A stretch of DNA of 64,000 bases from Hydrangea macrophylla (lineage: Eukaryota > Streptophyta > Magnoliopsida > Cornales > Hydrangeaceae), in contig CM066992.1 in NCBI GenBank assembly GCA_033977485.1, positions 100,452,140 through 100,516,139 of the forward strand. Direction: 5' to 3'. This document shows positions 22,701 through 33,233 of the stretch, one piece after another. The translations under genes were made by a program, and so were the position numbers. Within the stretch, counting starts at the first letter, position 1. Every line of letters starts with the position of its first letter. The notes below the pieces were generated by a model. The model did no database searches and was not told where the DNA came from. It was given only the letters and a program-made list of their open reading frames with translations.

Positions 22701-23781
22701 TTTGTCCATACAGTAGTACCAGAAAACATACTTCGAGGCATTCGTACTACATATATAATACAACATGTTTTGATAAACTTGACAATAATTATTAAAAATC
22801 CGAAGCTGCGAAAAACCATGAGAAAATATCAAAATACCCTCAAGAACTCAACACACTAACCAGTTTGGCAAGTGAAGTAGCAACCAAATTTGAAGTAGCA
22901 ATGGAAAGAAACATAAAAACATAACTCATATTGTCGCAAAGCACAGTACCAGGTCCTGCCATTAAAAGCAACAAAACAATTATAAATAAAATTAAAAAAA
23001 ACCAAACCAATCCGCCCCCAAAATTAGCCTGTTTGGTAATACCAAAATAGGATATGGTTCAGTCCAAGTCTAGTTCCTTATCTGGTTCTTGTGAGAACCA
23101 AAGGAAGGTTAGTTTGACATACAACCAGTTTTCATAAATTTATTAGACTGAACACGGACTCGTATACAAGAAATAGACACTGACCTCACCAAACTTGGTT
23201 CTTGGTTCTTACAAGAACCCAAGAATCAGATGATAAAAGTTACCTGATCCTATTTCAGACTATCAGAAATTTATAATAAAATTCAAGGATTAGAGAAAAT
23301 TACCTAAAGCAGCAAGCTCAATTGAACTTCCCTGACCAATCACAACAGTATCAATGAGACTCATTAGGGGCCCACATATCCACAACCCAGTAGCTGGCCC
23401 TGAAAATTTCACAATCTCTACCATCTGATTCCAAATTCCCTCATTCCCCACAAACTCTACACTTTCAACCTCCATTGTATCTTTTTCTTCTTCAATTGAT
23501 GAAACCGATGTGACATTCTCATAATTTTCACTACGAATTACGACTTCGTCGCTGATAATTTTTTCACTCGGATTAATACAATGTGTAATAAACCGATTGA
23601 AACGCTTATTAGTAGCTGAAGAAGAGATTCGGAGACTTGATTTAGGATTGCGAAGAAGGCAATGCGAAACGTGAAAATGGGGTTGACGGAGATTGAAGAA
23701 AGTGGTGGGTGTAGAGAATTGATTGAATTTAGGGTTTAGAATTGGGATGTTACAATGGCGAGTTAGGGTTTTAAGATGCAT
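6340..23781 (-). CDS. Gene A: chloroplast MATE transporter, DTX46/47 (EDS5-like)
   Basis: This is a multidrug-and-toxic-compound-extrusion carrier of the plastid-targeted EDS5 branch; in Arabidopsis EDS5 exports salicylate or its precursor from the chloroplast. Fourteen exons were read on the minus strand: 23781-23304, 22955-22861, 22277-22169, 22044-21989, 21684-21629, 21007-20869, 20756-20619, 20047-19979, 19878-19768, 19200-19072, 18584-18507, 7814-7743, 6615-6553, 6441-6340. All introns are GT-AG and phases agree, giving 564 residues. Residues 1 to about 115 are a serine-rich, weakly conserved transit-peptide-like region; the membrane core starts at [20 protein letters not shown]. Other family segments include [29 protein letters not shown] and [11 protein letters not shown]. 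Exon 2 ends AKL where gene B has AKQ. Intron 11 is 10.7 kb because of Copia insertions, which may affect expression. The EDS5 versus EDS5H assignment is uncertain. Confidence 0.88.
6690..7345. mobile_element. hAT-like element in intron 12 of gene A
   Basis: Ends are TAGGGGTGGCAAT and its inverse ATTGCCACCCTA. The flanks carry an 8-bp duplication, TTTGGGGA (6682-6689) and TTTGGAGA (7346-7353), with one mismatch; 8 bp is the hAT signature. Gene B has the empty site near 32410 (CGTTTGGGGACAGTAAAAG). The interior repeats CGTGTCGTGT and CCCGTTTA words typical of subterminal repeats and has no transposase. The insertion is later than the gene duplication. Confidence 0.85.
7675..7724. repeat. Compound (TG)n(AG)n microsatellite
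   Basis: A run of TG followed by AG dinucleotides lies in intron 12 of gene A. The same intron of gene B has only the AG part at 32709-32747. It has no coding meaning; the arginine-glutamate alternation seen in translation is an artefact. Confidence 0.9.
7978..8116 (-). repeat. Copia-1 3' LTR (139 bp)
   Basis: The LTR is bounded by TG and CA on the plus strand and by the target repeat ATTTT on the outer side. Compared with its partner at 18125-18279 it has lost GTGGGACACTATAACAT or a shifted equivalent, apparently by deletion between short AT repeats. Confidence 0.9.
9316..9713. mobile_element. Tourist-like MITE inside Copia-1 pol
   Basis: The ends GAGCATCTCCAATGGGA and its inverse TCCCATTGGAGTTGCTC enclose a 398-bp non-coding interior. 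The flanks are the trinucleotide TTA at 9313-9315 and 9714-9716, as expected for PIF/Harbinger. It splits the codons between the reverse transcriptase segments DVKNAFL and NGTLLEE, and removing it restores continuity of the two flanks, so the boundaries are firm. Confidence 0.85.
11201..11380 (-). repeat. Copia-2 3' LTR (180 bp)
   Basis: It matches 16049-16228 base for base. The inner side carries the purine tract and the polyprotein stop codon overlaps that tract. Confidence 0.92.
11388..15634 (-). pseudogene. Copia-2 gag-pol, multiple frameshifts
   Basis: Gag starts at 15634 and is related to that of Copia-3 at 52623. Domains seen are the gag N-terminal region, zinc knuckle ([14 protein letters not shown]), protease (DSGANDHM), integrase ([33 protein letters not shown]), reverse transcriptase ([12 protein letters not shown]) and RNase H ([15 protein letters not shown]). 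Lesions are a TAG at 15166-15164 in gag, frame changes near 14735, 14400, 13450 and 12730, a break near 12560, and a frame change in an A-run near 11890. The remaining segments read well, so the damage is mostly small indels. It needs enzymes from elsewhere to move. Confidence 0.88.
16036..16048 (-). other. Copia-2 primer-binding site
   Basis: On the minus strand the sequence TGGTATCAGAGCC starts immediately inside the 5' LTR. It is complementary to the 3' end of plant initiator methionine tRNA, the standard primer for Copia reverse transcription. Confidence 0.9.
16049..16228 (-). repeat. Copia-2 5' LTR (180 bp)
   Basis: It is the promoter-bearing LTR in the minus orientation and is identical to 11201-11380. 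AT-rich stretches could hold the TATA element but none was singled out. Confidence 0.92.
17742..17970. repeat. Array of GATGAAYAGT in the Copia-1 leader
   Basis: Fourteen copies of GATGAACAGT or GATGAATAGT (one is GGTGAATAGT) occur in about 229 bp, spaced about 15-20 bp apart. They lie between the primer-binding site and the gag start of Copia-1. On the element's coding strand the word is ACTGTTCATC. The flanking words CTTTCG and AACTGC also recur. Copia-2 and Copia-3 leaders do not have it. It could be a packaging or expression region, but that is inference. Confidence 0.85.
18111..18124 (-). other. Copia-1 primer-binding site
   Basis: TGGTATCAGAGCCA on the minus strand directly follows the 5' LTR end and matches the initiator methionine tRNA complement, as in the other Copia elements here. 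Confidence 0.9.
18125..18279 (-). repeat. Copia-1 5' LTR (155 bp)
   Basis: The LTR is bounded inside by the primer-binding site and outside by the target repeat ATTTT. It retains the 17-bp segment lost from the 3' LTR. Confidence 0.9.
19352..19663. mobile_element. MITE with GCTCTGTTTGGTT ends, intron 9 of gene A
   Basis: The ends AGCTCTGTTTGGTTTGTGGA and its inverse TCCATGAACCAA...GAGCC form a TIR of about 20 bp. Gene B has the orthologous copy at the same place (38105-38437), so this insertion is older than the duplication. A third family member lies in gene C intron 7 (54076-54356). The target duplication is unclear. Confidence 0.7.
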
Positions 23782-23811
23782 TTTTTTTTTTCCTGTTAAA
23801 TAATTCAAGAT

Positions 23812-23814
<3 letters not shown>

Positions 23815-23854
<40 letters not shown>
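23815..23854 (-). promoter_or_regulatory. (CT)n tract in the gene A 5' leader
   Basis: On the coding strand a CT repeat ends 33 bases before the start codon. Gene B has the same arrangement at 43031-43067, so it predates duplication. Pyrimidine-rich leaders are common near plant transcription starts; no TATA box was assigned. Confidence 0.5.
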
Positions 23855-23858
<4 letters not shown>

Positions 23859-24038
23859 CGGAGGGAAGGAAGAAGAATAGGAAAGAAATTTGAAGTGAGA
23901 GAGATGCCACGTGTGAAAGACCTTAACAAAATTTGTTTCCTCTTCCAATAGGATCCAAATCAATTTAGGCTCCACTAGCGTAGTAATAAGTTTATAACGT
24001 CCACACCAAGAAACCGAGTAAACATTTGGGTACCATAC

Positions 24039-24145
24039 AGTAATGCTACACATGACCCACACTCACTTCACACTTAAAAAATTCACATGAGTAATATTTG
24101 GGTGACAAACACTGGATGTGAAGTGAGTATGGATGTAGCATTACT
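24039..24145. mobile_element. Foldback MITE upstream of gene A
   Basis: AGTAATGCTACA...CTCACTTCAC at the left is mirrored by GTGAAGTGAG...TGTAGCATTACT at the right, forming a near-complete 107-bp hairpin. It lies about 260 bp upstream of the gene A start codon and is not seen upstream of gene B, so it may alter the promoter of gene A only. The rest of 24146-25443 is repeat-like unit A flank related to 43700-44940. Confidence 0.65.
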
Positions 24146-25443
24146 CTATCGGGTATCATGTTAGGTAGGATTTTATCCCCTCTCACAAATTTTAAATTTT
24201 TGCTGAATTTGAGAAATTTTTTTCGTTAGTTGGATAAAACGTTCCTTGAAAATAAGAGGTCGATGGATTCATAGATACTTCTAATTGGTTTGGGTTGTCA
24301 TGTCACAAAATACAAACTCTTTCATTCAACTGTTTTTCCCAAGAAACCTCCGGTTCCAATTCCCTCTCCGATGAAAGAGTAATATCATGCTTCCTAAATT
24401 TTGTATTCGCCATGTTTTCTAACATATGTGGCTATTACTTAGTACTTGTTTTTTATTCAAGAATATTAAAGTGGTTTCATCATTATTGAATGTGTTTTTA
24501 ATTTCTCATGACTTTAGGAACCATTTGAATACAAATCTCGAAAGCATAGATTGGATGAGGTTCCACCATTGTTAAAGGTGGGAACCACTACCACATTTGT
24601 TTGAAAATTGTATAGGGGTTCATAAAAAAAAAAAAAACCGGCCCAAGGTCCAACCCGATCAAGCCCGACTCGAGACCCGCATAAAAGCCCGACTTAAAGC
24701 TTCTCAACAGTCAAAATTATGACTGTTTTTTAGGCATTAAAAATGTAACAAAAAACAAAAGTTATTATATTCAAAGTTATTTTTGACCTATCAATAAAAT
24801 TATTAGAAAACAATTAAACAAGGAGCTATGAATATCAAATTTGAATCCAAAATACTTGAATAGTACTTCGATATTTAATTATAAGGGGGGACCAATGAAA
24901 TTTACATTGTGATCATTTTTATTTCTAACTGTTTGCAATAAAAGAAAGTTTTTTGTGTGTCCAATTATATATACTATGGTCCCTATTATCTTTAATCTTA
25001 TGGGGCTTCAGTCACAACCTCCTCAAATAAAATCAGTCAAAGCTAAAACTCAAGTTACTTTTTTTTAACTCATTAGGCTACTTTTTATTGTTTTGGTAAA
25101 AAATGACATTTTATGCTTAAAAAACTTCAAATTGATATAACAAAAACACATTCATTTTGTAACATTGGCACTATAGGTGCATAGATCTCAAAAAAATACA
25201 TAAAAATAAAAATAAATAAATAAAACATCCACAAAGGCCAAAAAAAAAAAAGAGAAAATTATGTTCGTTTTTGTCAATATTATATGTCTATCAACAGTTT
25301 TATTTTAATTTTTAACAGATAAATTCAAAAAAATGAGGTTCCAAATTACCTTTTTTTTTTTTTATTTTTTTATTTTGGATACAATTTTCAACTTCAATGC
25401 GTAGATCTCAAACAAATATATGAAATACAACACCCAAATGGCC

Positions 25444-25563
25444 GGAGGATCCTCGACTCCATTTTATGGGCAGTACCCCATGTGGGTGTTGTAGGAGCAC
25501 AAATGATTGTGATCCTGCAACACCCACATGGATGCTGCCCACAAAAGGAGTCGAGGATCCTCA
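25444..25563. repeat. Foldback element, unit B copy
   Basis: Arms GGAGGATCCTCGACTCC and GGAGTCGAGGATCCTC are near-perfect complements, with a second matched block CATGTGGGTGTTG inside. It corresponds to 5267-5390 and marks where the second copy of the tandem unit begins. Confidence 0.75.
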
Positions 25564-25610
25564 CTCCACAAAAATGTCACCCCCAATCAATATATCCACA
25601 GTAAAAAACA

Positions 25611-25768
25611 GGTGGAGCTAAACGCACCCCTATTTTTGCTATGTACACTGATCCTACTTTAATATTTATGCATTTTTTTTAAGAATTTATATTATTTTAT
25701 TGTTAAAAAAATTTTAAACAATAAAATATAGGTGTGCATAGCAAAAACATGGGTGTATTAGCCCCACC
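25611..25768. mobile_element. hAT-like MITE specific to unit B
   Basis: The ends GGTGGAGCTAA and TTAGCCCCACC are inverted copies, followed inward by TTTTTGCTATG and its inverse CATAGCAAAAA. The flanks share AAAAACAG, consistent with an 8-bp duplication. Unit A has the uninterrupted sequence near 5440, so the insertion followed the duplication. From 25769 to 26654 only duplicated gene-flank sequence is visible. Confidence 0.7.
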
Positions 25769-26671
25769 CAAAAACAGCTCCCCTTTCTAATCATATTAAA
25801 ATAGTCATTTAGTATGATTGATATGGACTATCTAAACTATACTATTATTAAGGGAAAGGGAGGTGTACCATGAGAAATTTTTTTGCCATCAATAATTACA
25901 CAAAACCATTAAATTTTTTCCCTAATAAATGTATACAGTGGACTAAAATATTACAAAAATATCACACAAAAACTATTTTTAACTTCCCGTAAAATCTCTC
26001 CACTCACAAAGTGATTAGGCCCTTACTAATATATAACAGCTTGCTATTCCGAGTGGCGGTCCAAAGCCATTTCTTCTGTAGCTTTGTAGTGTAATCTATG
26101 CTTTACAGTGGTAGTTTATATGGAGTAGTACTTTAACTTTTATTAGTAATACTTTTATTTTGTTTTATTTCGTTTCTTTTGTGTTGGTCACAATTGTGGG
26201 AGGTGAGAATGATTAATTAAGGTATAAATAGTTGGCATGGTTAATAGAAAATCAATTTTGGGGTATTAATTGGAGAAAGAACTTATACAATACAGCATTG
26301 TTTGGCCATTAGTTTGGAGTCCCAACCCCAAAACCCTAATTTTATACATGTTTTTATTTGGAAAAACTTCAGTTTTTTATAGTGAAAAATCCCTATCCAC
26401 GATATTGTAATGGTAAAAGCCCTTACTCAATTCTTTTATAGTCAAAAATCTATTTTAAGATTTTCTGGATAATTTTAGCCTTTTGTTAAATAAGGAAATG
26501 GGTAAATTAAAAAAAAATTCCCTAAAATAATACAATTGGTTAGATTCTATCCATATAACTCATCACTATCCCCAACCCCCCATCCCAAAGCGGGCACCAC
26601 CACCATCCCCAAGCCTCCCTCACCACCACACCGCCTCCCTCCTCCAATCGGCACAACCACCACCAGGGCCG

Positions 26672-29600
26672 GTGTGGATACCGGGCTTCCACCGCTTTGT
26701 TATGGTTTCATTTTGAGAACTTGGTTTGATTTTGATCAAAGAAAGAAAATAGGTCTGTTGAAAACAGATACAAAGTCGCCACTTGGTCTTTAAGGAACCA
26801 AGAAATCTAATTTTGACTCACCCAAATGGATAAAGGGCACCGGCCCTTCATAACCAAAGAACTTGGTTCGGGGTTTTGGTACGAGAGAGGAAGGAGCCTT
26901 TGTCGCGACTAAAACACCCTCAACTCGCCCCGTCTTTCAACGGGCCTCAATTAGCATCCAAATAATCATCTTATACTATGTATGATTCGACAATTAATAC
27001 TATGATAGTATATTACATCACATAAGAAAATTGAAATGGAAGATCAAAAGATAAAATATCATTCATAAGATCTAAGTCAAATATCATGCAATGTAAAGTG
27101 AAAGATCACACAAATAAACCTAGGAAAAATCGTCTAATCATGTATCAAGTAATTAGTTTCCTTGATCTAAAGGGGACATGAATTGTTCTTGAAACAAATA
27201 AATAAAGAAATCAAAATATGTTAAGCAAGCTAACATGATGCATGTTATTCTTTGAGAAAAGAAGATCTCTCAATCCCCGGGACGGATGAGAAAAGGATGA
27301 TTAGATCGAGGAGAGCATGAACGTGTGATCATGATCATTCCTTATAATCTTCTTAGATTAGGAGTTACAAAAACCCCAAATCCTTGCATGGATGCAATGT
27401 ATGTATCTAGAATGTGCCAAGGTTGTAGTGTGCTTTGTGTTCATGGATTCCTAGAATGACTTAGAAGTCTAAAATGTGTATGAATGGATGAATGAAATTA
27501 ACATGGGATATGTACAAATGTAGTATGAACTACTTCCTATGATATGAACTAATTTGGAATGCATATGAGTATCAAATCAAAGAATGAAAGTTGAAATGTA
27601 TTTGCTGTGAATAGTGGACAGAACAGTAACATGATCTTTTGGAATTTGAAAAGAGGGGTTAGGAATGTTTTCAATGCATGATTTTTTATGGAGATGTTCC
27701 TTATTGTGTCTAGAACACAACCCAAAAGGCCAATCTTGAATAGCTATCACAGATTGAGAGAAATCATATAAACAACACAGGTCACTCAGAAACAGAGTCC
27801 GTACTGTCGACTGAAATGTTAGAAAATATTAGAAAATGAAAAAGAATGATATAAGGGCCCATTTTATACAGAAAGTTCCCTAAGACATTGAATTTTAAGG
27901 GAAAAATAAGTTAGGACCACCCCTTTTGGAAAAGTTTTATGTAAAAGAGGTTGGAAGTGGACCTAGCTGCTGTGACAGCAAAATCAGAATGTTTGGAAGG
28001 AATATTGGGATCCAAATGGACCATTTCCAAGTACTTCCAAGTCAAACCAAAAATCATGGGTGTTCTCCAATGAGTTAGGAAGACTTTCCAAGTGGCCTTG
28101 AATCCATATGTTGAGTATTGAGTTCTAGAGAAATCTTTGAGCTCAACTCACTCACTGTTTTGACTCATTGTTTTGAAGATTTTGGAGAAAACAAAGTTTT
28201 GTTTATTGAAACCAAATGAGAGGGATTGAGAGGGGTTTTGAAATAGATGTTTTGAAAGCACATTTTCAATACTCAATAAGGATTATAGCCACTTAAAATG
28301 TCAACATTAAACTCATCATCAAGAACCTCCAAGATTGTTGGAGAGATTTATTTTTATTTTTGAACATAACTTCAATACATTTCAAGAATACCTTGGAAGT
28401 ATTGAGGTTATGATCATCATCTATCAAACATGTTTTTGAGGTCAAGAGCTACTATCCATAAGGATTCACTCACCCCAAACTTCATGTCATCACTTAGATG
28501 ATGATGAACTAGTAAGTAAATAAAGAAAAGAAAAAGAAATGAGATAAGGAGAGATGAACATATATATAATCAAAGCAAGTAAATAGCAATCAATAGATGA
28601 TAATCAATGTGATTTTGGACTTGTAGCTTGGTGTTTCACTCATAGATTTTGACATTTGGACATGGAAGTAGCTTCCTATCTCATGAATGCTCAAGAATGA
28701 GGGTTGGAATGGACTTTGAATGTGAAGTATATAGAAGGATGATGGAAGAAAACAAGAATAAAACTCACTTTCTTATGGAAAATCAATGGGAGAAGCTCCC
28801 TTTCTCTCTTCTAAACCTATCTCTATCTCTCTTCTTCTCTACAACTTTTCAAGCTTTGCACTTGGCCCCCCCAAAATGAAGAGCAATGGAGGGTTTAAAT
28901 AGGCCAATTTGGGGTGGTTTTGGGGTTTTAGAAGTACTCTCATTGGTCCCAAACAACTGTGAACATAAAACTATGTCGTTTTGGCTTTCAATTAATCAAT
29001 TTGGACCCCCAAAAAAATTACAAAAATGGACTCTGCGAGGGTTGAGTGCCGCGGCGGCACTGCTCCTCAGAAGCCCAGAAAATTATGTTTAGGCCCCCAG
29101 AGGTTCCGGTATTCGCGAAAAGGCCCTATTTTGTCCGAAATTCACAGAAAATGCATACGAACTCCAAATTGAGGTTGTGATATACCGTTGGAAAGGTAAT
29201 GGAGTCTACTTTACGTACAAAATAGTTCGGGGATAGGTCACTTTGAAAAGTTTTGCGGTATTCGCGATAAATCCTGATTTGATCGCCTTTTTCGCCTTCG
29301 AAAATTCAAAATAAATTCGTTTTAAATCCAGGAATTATGTGCGATATACCGTTGGAAAGCTATTGACCTCTAGTATCCATGAAAAATATTTGAAAATTGT
29401 TTCGGTGCCCCGATTCCAAAGTCAAATCTTGGTCAAACTGGTCAAACCTGGGATTCCCGGGAAGTTCTGGGAACCTTCGGGAGCTCCCAGGAGCCGACGT
29501 TTTCGCTCGATTCTCTTTTAAAACTCATTTTAATACTTTTCTAATGATTCCGGTGAATTCGGACGATTTTGGTCAAACTTGGTCAAACTTGGTCAAACTC

Positions 29601-29927
29601 TGGTCAAACCTGGTCAAACCTTGGTCAAACCGGTCAACGGGGACTTTCGGGGAACTTCCGGGACTTCCGGGGGTCTCTGGGAGCTGACGATTTCATCCAG
29701 TTTTACTTAAAAACTCATTTTATCATTTTTCTTACGACATAGCATGTTTTCAGAACTTCGGGACCAAATCTGGGAGTCTTCGGGCTTTCAGGGGCATTTT
29801 GGTCAATCTGAGCATTCTGAGAGATAGAGCTGACTTCCAGGAGTCCTTTTGAGTCTTTTACGATCATTGTGAACCACCAAGCTATGGGTCTCCTAAATCT
29901 GATAGCCGACAAAATGGGGTGTCTACA
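26672..29927. mobile_element. 3.26-kb solo LTR nested in a hAT terminus
   Basis: It starts TGTGGATACC and ends GGTGTCTACA, flanked by GCCGG (26667-26671 and 29928-29932). Read in reverse it begins TGTAGACACCCC, a start I associate with large Tat/Ogre-type Gypsy LTRs, and 26770-26930 has the GTCGCCACTTGG-type phrase common in such LTRs. No internal coding domain exists, so this is a recombined remnant. Direct copies of GGTCAAACTTGGTCAAAC occur near 29570-29630, and two ATATACCGTTGGAAA sites near 29180 and 29345. Confidence 0.82.
29570..29640. repeat. Short tandem GGTCAAAC(C/T)T(T)
   Basis: Six or seven close copies of TGGTCAAAC with one to four base linkers lie inside the solo LTR. They look like replication-slippage repeats and have no known function. 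Confidence 0.75.
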
Positions 29928-30695
29928 GCCGGTCCTGACAAATTGGGGGCCTTAGGCGAACATTGAAAGTCGGGGCCCTTTAAACAACAAGGGTTCGGGA
30001 GTAGCGCCCCCGAAGTGAAAATTTTTGGGTCATTTTATACATATTTGCGTGTATAATTTCTATATCAAACATGTTATAAACCTTATAGTGTTGATTTGTG
30101 AGTTTTTTTTTTTTGGTCATTTTTTAGAATTCAGGGGTTTAGTAATTGTAATCCATATTGTATGTACTGATTATGATTTTCTTCTCCTTCCACTAGCCTC
30201 TTTGGCCTTTTGTAATTCCACATATGTTCATATTATTACTTTTTATTGATAATAATTGTTAAGAGCTTATCTATGATAATAATTTATATAGCTTGATCCA
30301 ACCTAAAATAATTTAGGTTGAGCTAAACAAAAAAGTGAGAAGATAAGTACTATTAGTTTAAATATTTAGGATGGGTTGGATTATAATAGGGCAGATACAA
30401 TTATTATTATTATTATTTTTTCAGTATTTGCTTCGACTCTTTTATGATTGGTTCAACATATTATAGATAAAACTTTTATTTTGGGCCCTACTTAGTATTT
30501 TTCGGGGCCCTTTTAAAGAGCAAAATATGAACAAAATGTGGGGTCCTAGGCGACCGCCTACTCCGCCTATAGGCAGGGCCGGCCCTGACCACCACACCGC
30601 CTCCCTCCTTCTCTTCCAATCGGTACCACCTCCGTCTCCCTCCAATCGGCACCAGCACCACCACCTCCAAGCATTATTCCCTCTCAATCATTCCC

Positions 30696-30699
<4 letters not shown>

Positions 30700-30735
<36 letters not shown>
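30700..30735. repeat. (CT)n microsatellite
   Basis: A CT dinucleotide run of about 34 bases in the intergenic region between the two MATE genes. Confidence 0.9.
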
Positions 30736-30737
<2 letters not shown>

Positions 30738-30775
30738 TCACAAATTGGAAACCATTTGTGGACTGTGTGCAATTT

Positions 30776-31190
30776 TCCAAAGAAACCCAGATCAAGTACT
30801 TTGAGAAATTTCCCAAAGAAGCCTGAAACCTAGATGAAGATTGAGTACTTTGAGGAATTTCCCAAAAGAAACCTGGAAGCCTAGATGAAGACCGAGTCCT
30901 TTGAGGAATTCCCCAGAGAAACCTAGATGAAGATCAAGTACTTTTGGGGAATTTCCCAAAGAAACCTGGATGAAATTTCCCAAAGAAACCCAGATCAAGT
31001 ACTTTATGGAATTTCCCAAAGAAACCTGGAAACCTGGATGAAGATCGAGTACTTTGAGGAATTTCACATAGAAACCCGAATGACGATCAAGTACTTTCGG
31101 GAAATTTCCCAACAATTCGTATTCTGGATTACTTTGTGGATTTTCCCAAAAATATTCTAGAACTGATGATCAATTATTTTGAGAAATTTC
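30776..31190. repeat. Minisatellite, about nine degenerate units
   Basis: Units of roughly 42-60 bp share GAAACC, TGGATGAAGATCAAG, TACTTTGAGG and AATTTCCCAAA. The word AGTACTTT or a one-base variant recurs at about 30797, 30845, 30894, 30936, 30996, 31047, 31091 and 31128. Unit length varies because the GAAACCTGGA part is doubled in some units. It is not in frame conservation and is treated as non-coding. Confidence 0.85.
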
Positions 31191-31601
31191 CCAACTGCCG
31201 ATTTCATGTTTTCAGTTTCAAATTTGATGGTTGTTTTTTAGGGTTTAATATTGAGGCTTTCCAGATTTGGTGATGGCAATCAAGCTTGGTGATAGTGGCC
31301 ATGAATGGTTCTTAAAATCATGACAGTTATGATTGTAAGCAATTTAAGTCTGTGGTGGTGGCAGTGTAAGGAGTGAGAGAGAGAGTTGGATACAGAGAGT
31401 TAGAGAGACAATAGGTGAAATAGAGAATTTTTAGGAATTTTTCATTTTTTTTAATTTGACATGCAGATTATATTAAAGGTAGTTTTGTCAGCAAAATATG
31501 ATGCAAGGACTTTTGATTGAAACAGTTTAGGAAATGGATCTATTAACCCAAAAGTTCCCTCAAAAGGGCTTATCAATAAATAACCCAAAAAAGCTTCATT
31601 G

Positions 31602-31736
31602 CAGTTCATTGAGTGTGGTTGGTATTGCTCCCCTCATATGAACAATAAAAATAGTTTGAAGAAAACTGTAACTTCACACTTTTTTTTTCCCTGTTCATGT
31701 GAGGAAATTAGCACCAACAACATCCAATGAACTGTA
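31602..31736. mobile_element. Foldback MITE between the MATE genes
   Basis: The left arm CAGTTCATTGAG...CCTCATATGAACA is mirrored by TGTTCATGTGAGG...CAATGAACTG with a loop of about 45 bp. It ends right where sequence homologous to the 3' flank of gene A resumes (31745 onward). The surrounding 31190-32070 has no gene. Confidence 0.7.
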
Positions 31737-32071
31737 ACGTGAAGTTGTGTCCTTTTTATTCCATATTTCTTTTGGCTTGAGCATTGTCACTTTGGGTCAG
31801 GGCCGACTTAAAGAAATGATTAATCATTTTCCACTGAATAATATATTACACGGAAACCATTCCTGTCCGTACCACGCGAATAAAAATATGGTAAGGAAAA
31901 AAACTAAAAAATAGGAGTACAACAGAGAAGCAATTACAGTATACAGTGAGTACAACAGCTACAAGCTAAATGCTCTTTAGCTTCAGCATTTCATACAACT
32001 GAGCATTTGCTTCTTCAGCAACGCCTTCGGCTATGTCATTAGATTCAAAATATATGACACAGAATAAAAAA

Positions 32072-32705
32072 TTATGTAGCTTTAACCTTCCCTAATTGGT
32101 ACCGTGTCAAATCTTCGGAGTAAAGTAAGCAATCCGGTGAAATAAGACGCCTTAATGCAATAAAAAATCGAGACTGGACCAAAAAAAGAAGAGGAAAACA
32201 ATTAAATTTTGTACATCAAGAATAGGGGGAAAAAAAGGACAGAAAATATTGACGGACGAGCAAAGGAATGGTTTCCATACCCATTGAAATCCTACGAGGG
32301 CGTACCAGAAACCTGGCAAACCAATTCCTCCATTGCTCACAAACTGGCACAAAGAAAAGGTAAGAGAGCATCGTCAATTCAAGGAGGTAATAACTTTGAG
32401 GTCACACGTTTGGGGACAGTAAAAGAAAAGGAAAACGAAAGACGAGCTCAATAAAAGAGGAAAATAAGTGACTTACAAAATACAATTTTCAGTTCATTTT
32501 CACCCTCTTTTTTTCCTTTTTTTTTTCATCTCATTCTCCTCCAAGTTTTCCTTATTAACCAAACAAAGAAAGGTGTTTTCCTTAGCGTTTTACTTCCTTT
32601 GATGTTTGAACCAAACCAAGCTTAGGGTGGGTGACACTAAGGATTACAGCCTACAGAGAATTTCATTTATTGTTCTGTTAGAATAGCGCAGCATCAAGCC
32701 ACCAA

Positions 32706-32750
<45 letters not shown>

Positions 32751-33192
32751 TTAATGTTCATTACTAACAAATTAAATCTCATACCAATAGGACAAGAGCT
32801 CCCAAACAAAAGCATCCAGTCATTGATAAGCTAAGAAATTTAAGATCCCTTCCAGCCTGCACAAGAAAATATGTGTAAATGGCACTAGAAGAGCAGTTTC
32901 TGTATACACTTGTGCAGATATTTGCTTGCTAGTATAAGGGGATCTGATCATGTAAAGCAAGCCTGAAAATTGCAAAGAGCATTTTGTGATGAAAAGAAAG
33001 TGACATGGAATCTATATTTTATTATATTCACAGAGAAAATCGAGACATCATTTGAGTTAAAATAGATAAATTCAGATGCAGATATACTTACATCAGCACA
33101 ATTTTCACAGAATTTTGTCTCGTAATATTAATTGTTAGGAGTGTCTGGCAAGAACTTATCACTTCTAATCACACACACACACACACACACAA

Positions 33193-33233
<41 letters not shown>

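Larger units (their letters stand above)
26663..30587. mobile_element. hAT element split by a large solo LTR
   Basis: The element begins CAGGGCCGG and ends GGCCGGCCCTG, and is flanked by a perfect 8-bp duplication ACCACCAC (26655-26662 and 30588-30595). A solo LTR of 3,256 bp plus a 5-bp duplication occupies 26672-29932, starting only nine bases inside the left end. Without it the hAT is about 0.66 kb and has no transposase. The words GTAGCGCCCCCGAA near 30000 are shared with the hAT at 43812-44475. Confidence 0.88.

Noticed and set aside
26536..26793. Plus-strand proline/threonine-rich open frame
   Set aside because: It runs across the hAT target repeat and into the solo LTR, so it cannot be an ancestral gene.
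30776..31190. Regular repeats that might suggest a CRISPR array
   Set aside because: This is a plant nuclear region, units are degenerate and contiguous with no unique spacers, and there are no cas genes; it is a minisatellite.
32152..32352. Uninterrupted minus-strand frame through exon 13 of gene B into the intron
   Set aside because: Reading on past FQW gives no MATE C terminus. Splicing GTATGG to the acceptor before 32173 restores [14 protein letters not shown] and matches gene A exactly.
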